This document shows, piece by piece, positions 25,118 through 34,151 of a stretch of 64,000 bases of DNA. The notes beneath the pieces were generated by a model that was not told where the DNA came from, searched no databases, and worked only from the letters and a program-made list of their open reading frames with translations. Position numbers and translations under genes: made by a program. This stretch comes from Bdellovibrionaceae bacterium UBA1609. GTDB lineage: Bacteria; Bdellovibrionota; Bdellovibrionia; Bdellovibrionales; UBA1609. Within the stretch, counting starts at the first letter, position 1; each line of letters starts with the position of its first letter. The stretch is from the NCBI GenBank assembly GCA_002321895.1, contig DCMZ01000008.1:1-64000 (forward strand), written 5' to 3'.

Positions 25118-25936
25118 TTGAAGAAAGAAGCTATTGGAGGTGTTGGGATGGCACTTCAATTTCCCCATATTGATTATATTTTGAAAGAGCGTCCAAAGGT
25201 TCCATGGTTTGAAATTGATATTGATCGATTTGTGGACGATGGCATTCACCATGCCCAGTTAAAAAAACTAAGAGCACATTATCCCATAGTCTTTCATTGC
25301 CGATCTCTAAACTTAGGCGGGGTTGATAAATTTCCTGGCCAGCAGATCATTATGTACAAAAGTTTAATCGATCTTTACGAGCCAGAATGGTTTTCAGATC
25401 ATTTGTGCTGGACGAGCTTCAATGGGCATTTTCATCATGACTTACTCCCGGTTCCAAGAACGACGGAAGGATTGATTAACCTGACTCAGCGAATTGATTT
25501 TCTGCAAGAATTTTTCGATCGGTCTTTAGTTATTCAAAATATTTCTTCCTATATAGAATTTGATGGGGCTGATTTTTCAGAAGTGGAATTTATCAAAGAG
25601 GTTCAGCGGCGCTCTGGGTGCAAATTGCTATTAGATATTTCCAGTGTTTTGATTGATAGTAAAAATAAGAATAGAGATCCCAATGATTTCTTTGCTGAAT
25701 ACCCCATTGAAAAAGCAGTCTATGGTCGTCTTTCTGGGGGCGCATTTGTGAAAGATTTAATTATGGATTCTCGATCCAATTCTGTTAATGAAATGGATAT
25801 TCAGATGTACCAATCCATCTGGGACTCTGGCGTTAAATTGCCGGTGGCTTTAACCCGAAGTGCGGACATACCTCCATTTAAAGATTTGGAAGATGAGCGG
25901 CAAAAAATAGAAGGGTGTATCAGTGGATTACAATGA
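25118..25936 (+). CDS. DUF692 (MNIO) family protein with degenerate metal site
   Basis: 272 aa TIM-barrel protein of the DUF692 / multinuclear non-heme iron oxidase family (MbnB, BufB/HvfB, TglH), whose active members modify Cys in ribosomal peptides. TTG start with AAGGGGAGAG 6 nt upstream. Family landmarks: IGGVGM (6-11), VFHCRSLNLGG (58-68), SDHLCW (93-98), LLPVPRTTEGL (109-119), IQNISSY (139-145), GCKLLLD (167-173). H60, H95 and D173 remain, but the usual Glu of ENPSSY is Q140, the NHG His is K184, HLAGH is RLSGG (204-208), DTH is DSR (217-219) and the late Glu is R247. It is probably not a normal iron enzyme. Overlaps its DUF2063 partner by 14 bp. Confidence 0.85.
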   Translation: MKKEAIGGVGMALQFPHIDYILKERPKVPWFEIDIDRFVDDGIHHAQLKKLRAHYPIVFHCRSLNLGGVDKFPGQQIIMYKSLIDLYEPEWFSDHLCWTSFNGHFHHDLLPVPRTTEGLINLTQRIDFLQEFFDRSLVIQNISSYIEFDGADFSEVEFIKEVQRRSGCKLLLDISSVLIDSKNKNRDPNDFFAEYPIEKAVYGRLSGGAFVKDLIMDSRSNSVNEMDIQMYQSIWDSGVKLPVALTRSADIPPFKDLEDERQKIEGCISGLQ

Positions 25937-26459
25937 TCAACTTAAAACCCTTTCGGAATGTATATTTGCTCTTGAAAGTAGCTCAACAACCGATCTGGAA
26001 GAAATTTTAGAGTCGGGCAGTTTGGCGAATGTACAGGTGTATAAAAATCGGCTCATCGAAACAGTGTCTCGAGTCCTTAGGGTGCACTATCCGGCCACGT
26101 ATTTGAGAGCTAACGATGTGCATTTTAAAAGGCTATGTGTCTCTTTTATCGTAGATATTGGTATTACCACATATAATATCGATGACCTAGCGAGACGGTT
26201 TTCGTCCTTTTTAGAGGAAACCGTAGGAGATCACGAAGACGAACTTTTGGTTCAGTTGGCCAAAATTGACCAACTGTGGAGTTTTGCTTCACTTGATGGC
26301 ATTAGTGAAGTGACGGTGTTAAGTGGTACCCTATATATTTGGCAGGATATTATTGCTAATCAGCCCTCAAATCGAAGCTTTGATCCTTCTAAATTTGAGA
26401 CAATTGAGTTGGCTGAAGTGGCTGGTGAGCCTGTTTTGCGCCTAATTTCTTCTATATAA
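25923..26459 (+). CDS. DUF2063 (BufC/HvfC-like) partner protein
   Basis: 178 aa, GTG start overlapping the DUF692 gene. The first 100 residues match the DUF2063 helical domain layout: a short helix, the VQVYKNRLIETVSRVL segment (family R.AVYRNN...L), HYPATYLRANDVHFKRLCVSFI (family FP...L.G..F...A..F), then RRFSSFLEE. In RiPP systems this partner helps a DUF692 enzyme bind its precursor peptide. It is shorter than usual (about 250 aa), lacking much of the C-terminal part. No precursor gene is visible on either side. Confidence 0.75.
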   Translation: MDYNDQLKTLSECIFALESSSTTDLEEILESGSLANVQVYKNRLIETVSRVLRVHYPATYLRANDVHFKRLCVSFIVDIGITTYNIDDLARRFSSFLEETVGDHEDELLVQLAKIDQLWSFASLDGISEVTVLSGTLYIWQDIIANQPSNRSFDPSKFETIELAEVAGEPVLRLISSI

Positions 26460-26551
26460 ACTTGGATCTAATGGGCAAGAATTTGGTCTATACATACTAA
26501 AATTAGTGTTTCATAATCTATAGATATTGTAAGGCTATAGGTTGGTAAATT

Positions 26552-27544
26552 GTGCATAAGTATTTTCTTCTTAATGTTATTATTCTTCTCGCTATGGCGG
26601 GTATGTCTGTTTACAACGATCTATTAGACAAAAAAAATGAAGATCCATCTAGTTCGTCGGCCCTCACAAATCGTGGACCTGAGCGAGGTAAGGAGGATGG
26701 CAATACCCTTCTTCAAGCTGTTCGGGAAAATATGGATCCTGAACACTATTACAACAATGTTGAAAAAACTCGTATAAAAGGCATGGTAAAGGAAACTATA
26801 GTTGGTTTGACGGAGGCACAATCAGAAGCGCTCACTCTCGTTTTTATGGTGAAAGGTGCCGAGTATAGTCCACACCAAGGTAGTATTGATTATTTAAATA
26901 GAAATCCCAAGCAAGCCGCTCAGTTGGTTCGCAAGATGTTTGATAAACTGAGTACTCTTGAGGGGTGGGGAAAGTATTACGCATCAAAGGCGGTCACCAT
27001 CTTGTCTTCGTTGGATTCTCCCGCAGCGGCAAGGCAATTGGCTGCAATTTCCAAAATGGATTTATTTAATTTCCGCGAGAAGGATTGGTCTAAAACTGAC
27101 TCGTACAAAGAGGAAATTGATATGAAACGCCTATCTAGAGATTCGTTGTTTCAAATGAACATATCGGACAAAATTTCAGTTAAAAGAGAAGTAGAGAAAG
27201 CGTTAATGGATTTAGGGCTTCGAGAGAAGGATAGAGATTTTCGATCAGAGTTGCTATTAAGAATGTTAGAGGAAACCGATGTTCCCATGTCTTACTACAA
27301 TCGAATCTTTCGCTCGGGGGAGATGCAGTATGTGAGTCTAGGAACTTTTGATGCTTATCTTCGTCGACATAAAAGTCTATTGGGTAGATATCCGCATGAA
27401 ATGGCTCAGGAGTTTGTAAACATCTATCAGTCTCGGTATATAAAAGCGCGGCAAAACTCTGCGGAAGCCCCATCAAATGAGCACAGAAGTGTGCAAACCT
27501 ATTTGTTTAACCTGCAAAAGCGGATAGCCGCCCCTAAACTTTAA
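26552..27544 (+). CDS. Membrane-anchored hypothetical protein, 330 aa
   Basis: GTG start. One N-terminal hydrophobic helix (about 4-20, YFLLNVIILLAMAGMSV) followed by a charged, all-helical chain (VRENMDPEHYYNNVEKTRIKG...; KISVKREVEKALMDLGLREKDRDF), so a signal-anchored periplasmic helical-repeat protein is likely. 92 bp after the DUF2063 gene and same strand, so it may share its transcript, but a functional link is unproven. Stops 4 bp from the convergent kmo gene. Confidence 0.72.
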   Translation: MHKYFLLNVIILLAMAGMSVYNDLLDKKNEDPSSSSALTNRGPERGKEDGNTLLQAVRENMDPEHYYNNVEKTRIKGMVKETIVGLTEAQSEALTLVFMVKGAEYSPHQGSIDYLNRNPKQAAQLVRKMFDKLSTLEGWGKYYASKAVTILSSLDSPAAARQLAAISKMDLFNFREKDWSKTDSYKEEIDMKRLSRDSLFQMNISDKISVKREVEKALMDLGLREKDRDFRSELLLRMLEETDVPMSYYNRIFRSGEMQYVSLGTFDAYLRRHKSLLGRYPHEMAQEFVNIYQSRYIKARQNSAEAPSNEHRSVQTYLFNLQKRIAAPKL

Positions 27545-27548
27545 AAAA

Positions 27549-28883
27549 CTATCTCACTGAGGTCAGTAGCTTCTTCGCCTTATCTATATCCAACTCAGCA
27601 ACCGTGGTGATATTTTTCGTTAGCTCATCAAGAATGAACTGATTGGCTTTGCCGATTTCTTGCACTTGAGCGTAGGGGGTTAAGGTATAAGTCACTAAAC
27701 CATATCGAGATCGATATTGTTCGGGAAACAGGTTTTCTAATTTATGCTCAACAGACTTTCGAAGCAGAAACCGATCATCGCCCACTTTACTTTTCATTTC
27801 ATCGTAATTCTCAATAGCCATATCAGCAATGGCATAGGCGTTGGGGATTTGCATTTTTGCATAGTTCTCTATGGCTTGGGCAAAGTTTCCCGAACTCTCT
27901 TGTAAATATTTACCTAGGTAAAAACAATCTTCGAGGCCACAGTTCATACCTTGGCCAAAGAAGGGGACAATGGCGTGAGCTGCATCACCTATAAGCGTAA
28001 CCTTGTCCTGGTGATTCCATAGATTACAGCGAACCGTTCCAAGGGTGCCTACAGGATTTTGGTTCCACTCTTCCAAGTAGTGAGGCATGTGCTTAACGGC
28101 CGATAAAAATTGAGAATGAAACAATTTCGTGACCTTTTCATTGTTATCTAAGGAGTCAAAAGACAGCTCACCTTGCTGCGGTAAGTACAGAGTCATAGTG
28201 AAGCTGCTGTCCAGATTTGGTAGGGCCATTAGCATAAAAGAACCCCTGGGCCATATGTGTAAGGCGTGTGTTTCCAGAGGCGGGGTTCCATCCTTTTTTA
28301 ATGGCATCAGTAATTCTTTGTAATCGGCTCCTAACATCTCGGATCGGTTCTCGTGCTTAATACCTTGTTCAGTGAAATACTGAGAGAGGGACTTTCTCAC
28401 CGCAGAGCCACCACCGTCGGCTCCGAATAAGTGATCGCAAGTTATTTTTTCGCCGTTTACGGTAACTCCGGCATTGGGAATATCAACATCAGTGATCTCG
28501 CAATCAAATTCAATTTCTACGCCTGAATTTTCAGCGAGATTCAAAAGCAATTGGTTCATCTCACCGCGAGAAATGGAGTAGTTGCATTCCGATTCATCTC
28601 TGCCATAAGGTTGAAACTTCGTATTTCCTTCTAAGTCATGAATCATTCGGCCAGTCACTGGTACGGTGATTTCCAAAAGCTCCTTCTCAATCCCAATGTG
28701 CCTGGCAGCATTGAGGCCTCGGCTGGTAACAATCAAGTTAATACTTCTTCCGCCATCGATAATGGTTTTGCGCATGTCGGGGCGCTTTTCGATGAGTCGA
28801 ACTTGATGTCCAAGTTTTTGGAGCTGTAAACTTAAAAATGAGCCGACAAGTCCAGCGCCAATTATCGTGATAGATTTAGCCAT
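27549..28883 (-). CDS. kmo: Kynurenine 3-monooxygenase
   Basis: FAD-dependent hydroxylase making 3-hydroxykynurenine from L-kynurenine with NADPH and O2. 444 aa from the ATG at 28883, which overlaps the kynU stop (ATGGCTAA, 8 bp), indicating coupling; the longer frame start is unsupported. Rossmann GAGLVG near 8-13, then EKRPDMR (about 31-37), the DG-type motif ADGGGSAVR near 160, and GDAAHAIVPFFGQGMNCG near 300, the FAD ribityl-binding motif of the family. C-terminal hydrophobic part corresponds to the membrane/substrate region. Third gene of the nbaG-kynU-kmo operon. Confidence 0.95.
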   Translation of the reverse strand: MAKSITIIGAGLVGSFLSLQLQKLGHQVRLIEKRPDMRKTIIDGGRSINLIVTSRGLNAARHIGIEKELLEITVPVTGRMIHDLEGNTKFQPYGRDESECNYSISRGEMNQLLLNLAENSGVEIEFDCEITDVDIPNAGVTVNGEKITCDHLFGADGGGSAVRKSLSQYFTEQGIKHENRSEMLGADYKELLMPLKKDGTPPLETHALHIWPRGSFMLMALPNLDSSFTMTLYLPQQGELSFDSLDNNEKVTKLFHSQFLSAVKHMPHYLEEWNQNPVGTLGTVRCNLWNHQDKVTLIGDAAHAIVPFFGQGMNCGLEDCFYLGKYLQESSGNFAQAIENYAKMQIPNAYAIADMAIENYDEMKSKVGDDRFLLRKSVEHKLENLFPEQYRSRYGLVTYTLTPYAQVQEIGKANQFILDELTKNITTVAELDIDKAKKLLTSVR

Positions 28884-30162
28884 TAGCAAAGGCCTCGATT
28901 TTCTCGACAAGTCGATACACATCGCTGAAGGAGTTATACATAGGAGCCGGCGCCATCCTTAAAATATCCGGTTCCCGAAAATCACAAATAACCCCTTTTT
29001 CTTGTAGCTGTTCGTTCAACTGTTTTGGATCTTTTGCAAATCGTAGGCACAGCATATTGCCTCGGGTTTGGCCACCTTCTGTGTACTCAGGGGTCATGAC
29101 TTGTACAAAATTTTCTAGTTTATTTCGCAGTAGAAATTCAAAATACCCGGTGAGCTGGTCTCCCTTAGCTCGTAAATTTTTAATTCCAGCTTTGTCGAAA
29201 AGCTCTAGAGAAGCTCGAATAGCGGCAAGTTGAAAAATGGGAGGGTTACTCAGTTGCCAAGCCTCAGCGGTAGGAATTGGGTCGAATTGTGGGCCCATTT
29301 CAAATCTTGTGGATTTGTTTTGCCCCCACCAACCTTCAAATCTAGGAATGTTGGGATCGCCCAAATGCTTTTTATGAATAAATGCGCCAGCTAAGCCCCC
29401 GGGGCCAGAATTGAGATATTTGTAAGAGCACCAAACTGCAAAATCAACATCGTTGTCGTGGAGGTTGCAGACTATATTACCTGCACCATGCGCAAGATTA
29501 AATCCGCACATAGCGCCCGCAGCATGGGCTTGGTCAGCAACGGTTTTCATATCAAAACACTGTCCCGATAGGTAATTGCAATTGCCCAACATGACGAGAG
29601 CTAAAGAGTCACCGAGTTCATTGATTTGATCTTTAATGTCTTCTGGGCGCACAAACATTTCGCCATTTCTAGGTTTTAATTCAACCACTGCCTCCCTCCA
29701 GTCGAAGCCGTGAAATCGAGCTTGTGATTTGACGGCATAGACATCCGAGGGGAAGGTGTTGTTTTCAATCAAAATTTTAAAACGTGATTTTGTAGGTCTA
29801 TAGAAAGAAACCATCATGAGGTGAAGGTTAGCGGTGAGAGTGTTCATAACCACGGTCTCTTCGGGTAGAGCTCCTACAAGTCGAGCCATGGGTTCGGTAA
29901 GAAACTCATGGTAGGGAAGCCATGGATAGGGACCTTTAAAATGTCCTTCAACTCCATATTTACCCCAATCTTGTAGTTCTTCTTCAATCAAGACTTTGGC
30001 GCGCTTCGGCTGTAGGCCTAAAGAGTGACCGGCAAAATAGAGTGAGCTCTCTCCAGTAGAGGTTTTGGGGAAAATAAATTCTTCTCGTAAACTAGAAAGT
30101 GAATCTTGCTCATCCATTTTCTTTGCAGCATCTAGGGAGAGGTCCTCTTTTTTAAAATTCAT
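28876..30162 (-). CDS. kynU: Kynureninase
   Basis: PLP enzyme hydrolysing (3-hydroxy)kynurenine to (3-hydroxy)anthranilate and alanine. 428 aa, full family length. Seen: LYFAGHSLGLQPKRA near 41-55, HEFLTEP near 87, NTLTANLHLMMVSFY near 107-121, FAVWCSYKYLNSGPGG with the Schiff-base Lys near 240, and RGNMLCLRF close to the end. Start overlaps the upstream decarboxylase stop by one base (TAATG) and its end overlaps kmo, so the three are translated together. Confidence 0.96.
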   Translation of the reverse strand: MNFKKEDLSLDAAKKMDEQDSLSSLREEFIFPKTSTGESSLYFAGHSLGLQPKRAKVLIEEELQDWGKYGVEGHFKGPYPWLPYHEFLTEPMARLVGALPEETVVMNTLTANLHLMMVSFYRPTKSRFKILIENNTFPSDVYAVKSQARFHGFDWREAVVELKPRNGEMFVRPEDIKDQINELGDSLALVMLGNCNYLSGQCFDMKTVADQAHAAGAMCGFNLAHGAGNIVCNLHDNDVDFAVWCSYKYLNSGPGGLAGAFIHKKHLGDPNIPRFEGWWGQNKSTRFEMGPQFDPIPTAEAWQLSNPPIFQLAAIRASLELFDKAGIKNLRAKGDQLTGYFEFLLRNKLENFVQVMTPEYTEGGQTRGNMLCLRFAKDPKQLNEQLQEKGVICDFREPDILRMAPAPMYNSFSDVYRLVEKIEAFANG

Positions 30163-30941
30163 TATTGCACCTGAACTTCCATGGTTCCCAGATCTTCGAT
30201 TTTAAGTTCCACCTTCATTCCCGGCTCTAAGGCAACGGCTGTGGTTGCTGCGCCAGCAAGTACAAATGTACCCGCTTTAAGAGTTTGGCCGCGCTCAGCA
30301 AGGAGGGCACATTGTTCCACGATGGACTGCACAGGATCACCAGAAATGGCATGACTCATTCCTGACTGGGCCAGCTCGCCATTAACAAACATTTCCATTT
30401 TTAGGTTTTTTAAATCCAATGATTTAGGATCCTTGAGTACGTTACTTAAAGCGAAATGGCTAGAGGAAGAATTGTCTGAAATTACATCTTGCATGGAGAA
30501 GTATTTAAACTGCTTGTACCTTGAGTCTAAAATTTCAAGAGCCGCGCAGACACTAGAGGTGGCATCGAGCACTTGCTCTCGTGTCACATCGCCTTCCAAG
30601 TCTTTATCTATAAAGAAGCAAATTTCAGGTTCAATTTTAGGATGAATAGTTCCTTCCATTGAAAACACACCACTGGTGACCTGCATTTTATCTGTTAGAA
30701 CTCCATAGACAGAAGAATCTAAGTTCATTTGTTTACGCTTAGCTTCAGAAGTGAGTCCCATTTTTAGTCCAATGACTTTTTCGCCTTGAGATTCTCTCAA
30801 CTGGATACCGAGCTCTTGAACTGAATATGCGTCCGGAGTCGCAAAATCTTTAAAGGTTTCACTGAACTGCTCTACGGGCTGAGCTTGTAATCGAGCCTGG
30901 TGAAGGCCTTGAGCGATCTGTTTAATGTCTTCCGAATTCAT
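30162..30941 (-). CDS. nbaG: 4-oxalocrotonate decarboxylase (2-oxo-3-hexenedioate decarboxylase)
   Basis: 259 aa of the fumarylacetoacetase-like hydratase/decarboxylase family. Converts 4-oxalocrotonate, formed from 2-aminomuconate, to 2-oxopent-4-enoate and CO2, with Mg2+. Motifs: GEKVIGLKMGLTSEAK (53-68), YGVLTD, HPKIEPEICF (101-110, metal-binding Glu pair), ALEILDSRY and DNSSSSHF. The 2-oxopentenoate hydratase of the same family is close, so decarboxylase rather than hydratase is chosen from the surrounding 3-hydroxyanthranilate genes. First gene of its operon, GGAG before the ATG. Confidence 0.85.
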   Translation of the reverse strand: MNSEDIKQIAQGLHQARLQAQPVEQFSETFKDFATPDAYSVQELGIQLRESQGEKVIGLKMGLTSEAKRKQMNLDSSVYGVLTDKMQVTSGVFSMEGTIHPKIEPEICFFIDKDLEGDVTREQVLDATSSVCAALEILDSRYKQFKYFSMQDVISDNSSSSHFALSNVLKDPKSLDLKNLKMEMFVNGELAQSGMSHAISGDPVQSIVEQCALLAERGQTLKAGTFVLAGAATTAVALEPGMKVELKIEDLGTMEVQVQ

Positions 30942-31019
30942 GTTTTCTCCTCATTCCTTATACTCCAAGCAAATTGAACAGATGGTAAAGTTAAATGTCC
31001 TCCGTGGCAATTGGCCTCC

Positions 31020-31041
31020 TGCGTAAATAGCTTTATACGCA
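31020..31041. promoter_or_regulatory. Near-palindromic operator candidate between kynurenine operons
   Basis: 22 bp: TGCGTA, ten central bases AATAGCTTTA, TACGCA; 9 of 11 half-site positions pair. It sits in the only divergent intergenic region of the kynurenine cluster, 50 bp from the kynB start and 79 bp from the nbaG start, where a single dimeric regulator could control both operons. KynR (Lrp family) regulates such genes in Pseudomonas, but no regulator gene is in this window. Confidence 0.5.
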
Positions 31042-31090
31042 CCGGGTTTTTGTTACTCAATCTCCACTAGCCCCCTTATGATGAACCCTC

Positions 31091-31753
31091 ATGAAAGAAA
31101 GTATATTTAAAAGCCATAGGCTTATAGACATTTCTCCCATAGTCGGTCCGCAAACAGCTGTTTTTCCAGGTGATACACCTTTTCGCCGTACCGTCGCACT
31201 GGATATGGATTCAGGAGACAATTTAACTCTGTCCTCCATTCAAACTACGGTTCACATTGGAGCGCATACGGATGCTCCCAATCACTATTCGTCACAGGGA
31301 CCGGGGATCGACTGCGTATCGTTGGAGCCATATTTTGGTTTGTGTCAGGTGATTGAAGTTTCTTTGAGGCCGAGTGAACGAATTCGGCCTGAGCATATTG
31401 TGAAACAAAAAATTAGAGCACCCAGAGTGCTTTTTAAAACCCTATCTTTTCCTGATCCAAATCAATGGAACAATGATTTTAACTCTCTATCTCCAGAGCT
31501 CATAGAACTATTGGCTGAACAAGGCGTGAAGCTTGTGGGAATAGATACGCCTTCCGTAGATCCCGCCGACGATAAAATTCTCGAGTCACACAATTGTATT
31601 CTAAAGAAGGATCTACGAATTTTAGAAGGTATTATACTAACTGATGTCTCTGAAGGCCTTTATGAATTGATGGCTTTGCCTTTAAAAATTGAGGGGGCGG
31701 ATGCTTCTCCAGTGAGAGCTGTATTGTTAGAAAGTCAGACAAATGTCCGCTGA
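31091..31753 (+). CDS. kynB: Kynurenine formamidase (cyclase-like family)
   Basis: 220 aa metal-dependent hydrolase removing formate from N-formylkynurenine. LIDISPIVGPQTAVFPGDTPF (11-31), then HIGAHTDAPNHY (55-66), the H-x-G-x-H-x-D metal motif of bacterial KynB, and GIDTPSVDP (about 150) typical of the family. First gene of the plus-strand kyn/nba operon; end overlaps nbaE by 11 bp. Its presence means N-formylkynurenine, hence tryptophan dioxygenase, must come from elsewhere in the genome. Confidence 0.93.
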   Translation: MKESIFKSHRLIDISPIVGPQTAVFPGDTPFRRTVALDMDSGDNLTLSSIQTTVHIGAHTDAPNHYSSQGPGIDCVSLEPYFGLCQVIEVSLRPSERIRPEHIVKQKIRAPRVLFKTLSFPDPNQWNNDFNSLSPELIELLAEQGVKLVGIDTPSVDPADDKILESHNCILKKDLRILEGIILTDVSEGLYELMALPLKIEGADASPVRAVLLESQTNVR

Positions 31754-33218
31754 ATCCGGTTTCGTTAAGATATTAAATTTCATTGATGGTCAATTTTGTG
31801 AACCCGTTTCTGGGAATTATTGTGACAACATAAACCCATCCACAGGAGCAGTTTATTCACAATGGGCTCAATCCAACGAAAACGATGTTGAGCTAGCCGT
31901 GAACGCGTCCAAAAAAGCCTTTCCAAGGTGGAAGTCGTTGTCCAATGGACAGCGTTCAAAAATATTACATCGATGGGCCGATTTGATCGACGAGAACCTT
32001 GAACGATTGGCAGTGGCTGAAAGTATAGATAATGGGAAACCTATCTCTGTGTCTAAAGCTGTGGACATTCCGAGATCTTCAAAAAATTTGCGTTTCTTTG
32101 CAGACTACATTTTAGAAATAGAACCAGAGATTTTTGAAATGCCTGGTGAGGCGATGAATTATATTGAGCGGGATCCTTTGGGTGTCGTCGTCGCCATTTC
32201 TCCGTGGAATTTGCCGCTCTACTTGTTCACTTGGAAAGTGGCACCCGCATTGGCTTTTGGGAATACTGTCGTGGCTAAGCCCTCTGAAGTAACGCCTATG
32301 ACGGCTTTTCTATTGGCAGAGTTAAGTTTACAGGCCGGAGTACCTCCGGGTGTATTCAATGTTGTTCATGGGACGGGACAGGATGTGGGTCAAGCCTTGG
32401 TCACACATCCAGATGTCAAAGCAGTCACATTTACGGGTAGTACGCAAACCGGTAGAATCATCGCTAAACAAGTCAGCCCATTGTTCAAAAAACTTTCCTT
32501 AGAGATGGGTGGGAAGAATCCTAATATTGTTTTTGCGGATTGTGACTTTGAAAGTGCTATTAGCACCACGATGAGGAGTTCTTTCGCGAATCAAGGGCAA
32601 ATCTGTTTATGTGGTTCTCGAGTGTATGTCGAATCCTCCATTTATGAAAAATTTAAAGCAGAACTTGTAAATCGCACTAAGAACTTAGTGCAAGGCGATC
32701 CCCTGAGTTTGGATACGGAGCAAGGGGCGGTTGTTTCTAAAACGCATTTTGAGAAAATTTTAGGGTGTATAGATCAGGCAAAAAAAGACGGCGGAAAAAT
32801 TATTATTGGGGGAGAGCCTTTTAACGGCGCTGGTGAAAATGCTTCCGGTTTCTTTATTCAGCCCACTATCATTGAAAACTTGAGTCAAAGTTGTGCTGGG
32901 AATCAGCAGGAGATATTTGGGCCAGTTATAACCATTTGCCCTTTCGTTTCCGAGGATCAAGTGATCGAATGGGCTAACGGCACGGAATATGGTTTGGCAG
33001 GCAGTGTTTGGACTGCGGATATAGAGAAAGCTCGAAGAGTGGCAAAGCAACTGGAGTCTGGTATTGTTTGGATCAATACTTGGATGTTGCGAGATTTAAG
33101 AACTCCATTTGGAGGAATGAAAAATTCCGGAGTGGGTCGTGAGGGCGGTCAAAGTGCCTACCACTTTTTTACGGAGCCAAAAACAGTATGTGTAAAGTTG
33201 GGAGGACAGAATGTCTGA
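31743..33218 (+). CDS. nbaE: 2-aminomuconic 6-semialdehyde dehydrogenase
   Basis: NAD-dependent aldehyde dehydrogenase, 491 aa. Oxidises 2-aminomuconate semialdehyde to 2-aminomuconate after the ACMSD step. FIDGQFCEP start, SPWNLPLYLFTWKVAPAL (near 153-170), FTGSTQTG (NAD site), LEMGGKNPNIVF with the general-base Glu, and GQICLCGSRVY with the nucleophilic Cys. Substrate assignment comes from its position between kynB and the aminomuconate deaminase. Overlaps both neighbours (11 bp and 8 bp). Confidence 0.9.
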   Translation: MSAESGFVKILNFIDGQFCEPVSGNYCDNINPSTGAVYSQWAQSNENDVELAVNASKKAFPRWKSLSNGQRSKILHRWADLIDENLERLAVAESIDNGKPISVSKAVDIPRSSKNLRFFADYILEIEPEIFEMPGEAMNYIERDPLGVVVAISPWNLPLYLFTWKVAPALAFGNTVVAKPSEVTPMTAFLLAELSLQAGVPPGVFNVVHGTGQDVGQALVTHPDVKAVTFTGSTQTGRIIAKQVSPLFKKLSLEMGGKNPNIVFADCDFESAISTTMRSSFANQGQICLCGSRVYVESSIYEKFKAELVNRTKNLVQGDPLSLDTEQGAVVSKTHFEKILGCIDQAKKDGGKIIIGGEPFNGAGENASGFFIQPTIIENLSQSCAGNQQEIFGPVITICPFVSEDQVIEWANGTEYGLAGSVWTADIEKARRVAKQLESGIVWINTWMLRDLRTPFGGMKNSGVGREGGQSAYHFFTEPKTVCVKLGGQNV

Positions 33219-33633
33219 AGTTTTAGATTCTCATAGAGCGCCAGAACCGGTCGGTGCCTATCCCCATGCCCGTCGAGTGGGGAATTTGCTCTTTTTGTCG
33301 GGAGTGGGCCCTAGAGAAAGAGGGACAAAAAGTATTCCCGGAGTGACGTTAAACGAAGATGGTTCCATTGCAAGTTACGATATCGAGGCCCAATGCCATT
33401 CTGTGTTTAAAAATGTAAAGTCCATTCTGGAAGATGCCGGTAGTGATTGGATGAACTTGGTTGATGTTCAAGTGTTTCTTACAAACATGAAAGATGATTT
33501 CGCCACATACAATCGTATTTACAAAGAGTACTTTGCGGAAAATCAGCCTTGCCGTACGACCATTGAAATTAACTGCTTGCCTACGCCGATTGCGATCGAG
33601 TTAAAGTGTATAGCTACCATTGGAGATAAGTAA
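33211..33633 (+). CDS. nbaF: 2-aminomuconate deaminase (RidA fold)
   Basis: 140 aa YjgF/RidA-family protein. Deaminates 2-aminomuconate to 4-oxalocrotonate. VGAYPHARRVGNLLFLSGVGPRERG (15-39), CRTTIEINCLPTPIAIELKC near the end gives the RidA Arg/Glu site. The PRERGT insertion is typical of the aminomuconate deaminases rather than generic RidA. ATG overlaps the nbaE stop (ATGTCTGA) and its own stop overlaps the nbaC ATG (TAATG). Confidence 0.92.
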   Translation: MSEVLDSHRAPEPVGAYPHARRVGNLLFLSGVGPRERGTKSIPGVTLNEDGSIASYDIEAQCHSVFKNVKSILEDAGSDWMNLVDVQVFLTNMKDDFATYNRIYKEYFAENQPCRTTIEINCLPTPIAIELKCIATIGDK

Positions 33634-34151
33634 TGCAGAAATTATCACCTTTGAATTTTAGTAAATGGATAGATGACCATCGCGATCTTTTGAAGCCACC
33701 TGTGGGAAATAAAATGGTTTGGGAAGATCGAGATTTTATATGCATGGTAGTAGGGGGTCCCAATTCGCGGACAGATTATCATGTGAATCAAACCGAAGAA
33801 TTTTTTCATCAGATTGAAGGGGAGATGATTTTAAAAATGGTTTCCCCTGACGGCGAATTTTACGATATGCCTATTAAGGCGGGCGAAATATTTCTTTTGC
33901 CGCCCAACACACCTCACTCACCGCAACGTATGGCCAACTCTGTGGGTTTGGTTATCGAGAGGAAGCGGCCCGAGGACATGATGGATAAGCTGCAGTGGTA
34001 CTGTAAAGAGTGCCATAATAAGCTTTACGAAGAAGAGTTTCATTTGAAGAACATCGAGACAGCGTTTGGCCCCGTATTTGAACGCTATTTTGGAAAACCT
34101 GAAAATTACACCTGTAGTGAGTGTGGAACGGTGAATGGTAAAGATGTTTAA
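33633..34151 (+). CDS. nbaC: 3-hydroxyanthranilate 3,4-dioxygenase
   Basis: 172 aa cupin, opens the ring of 3-hydroxyanthranilate to 2-amino-3-carboxymuconate semialdehyde using Fe(II) and O2. GPNSRTDYHVNQTEEFFHQIEG (42-63) holds the His/Glu/His iron site; PPNTPHSPQR the third His. C-terminal rubredoxin-like zinc site C-x-x-C twice (CKECH about 126-130, CSEC about 162-165) marks the bacterial NbaC type. Overlaps the following decarboxylase gene. Confidence 0.96.
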   Translation: MQKLSPLNFSKWIDDHRDLLKPPVGNKMVWEDRDFICMVVGGPNSRTDYHVNQTEEFFHQIEGEMILKMVSPDGEFYDMPIKAGEIFLLPPNTPHSPQRMANSVGLVIERKRPEDMMDKLQWYCKECHNKLYEEEFHLKNIETAFGPVFERYFGKPENYTCSECGTVNGKDV

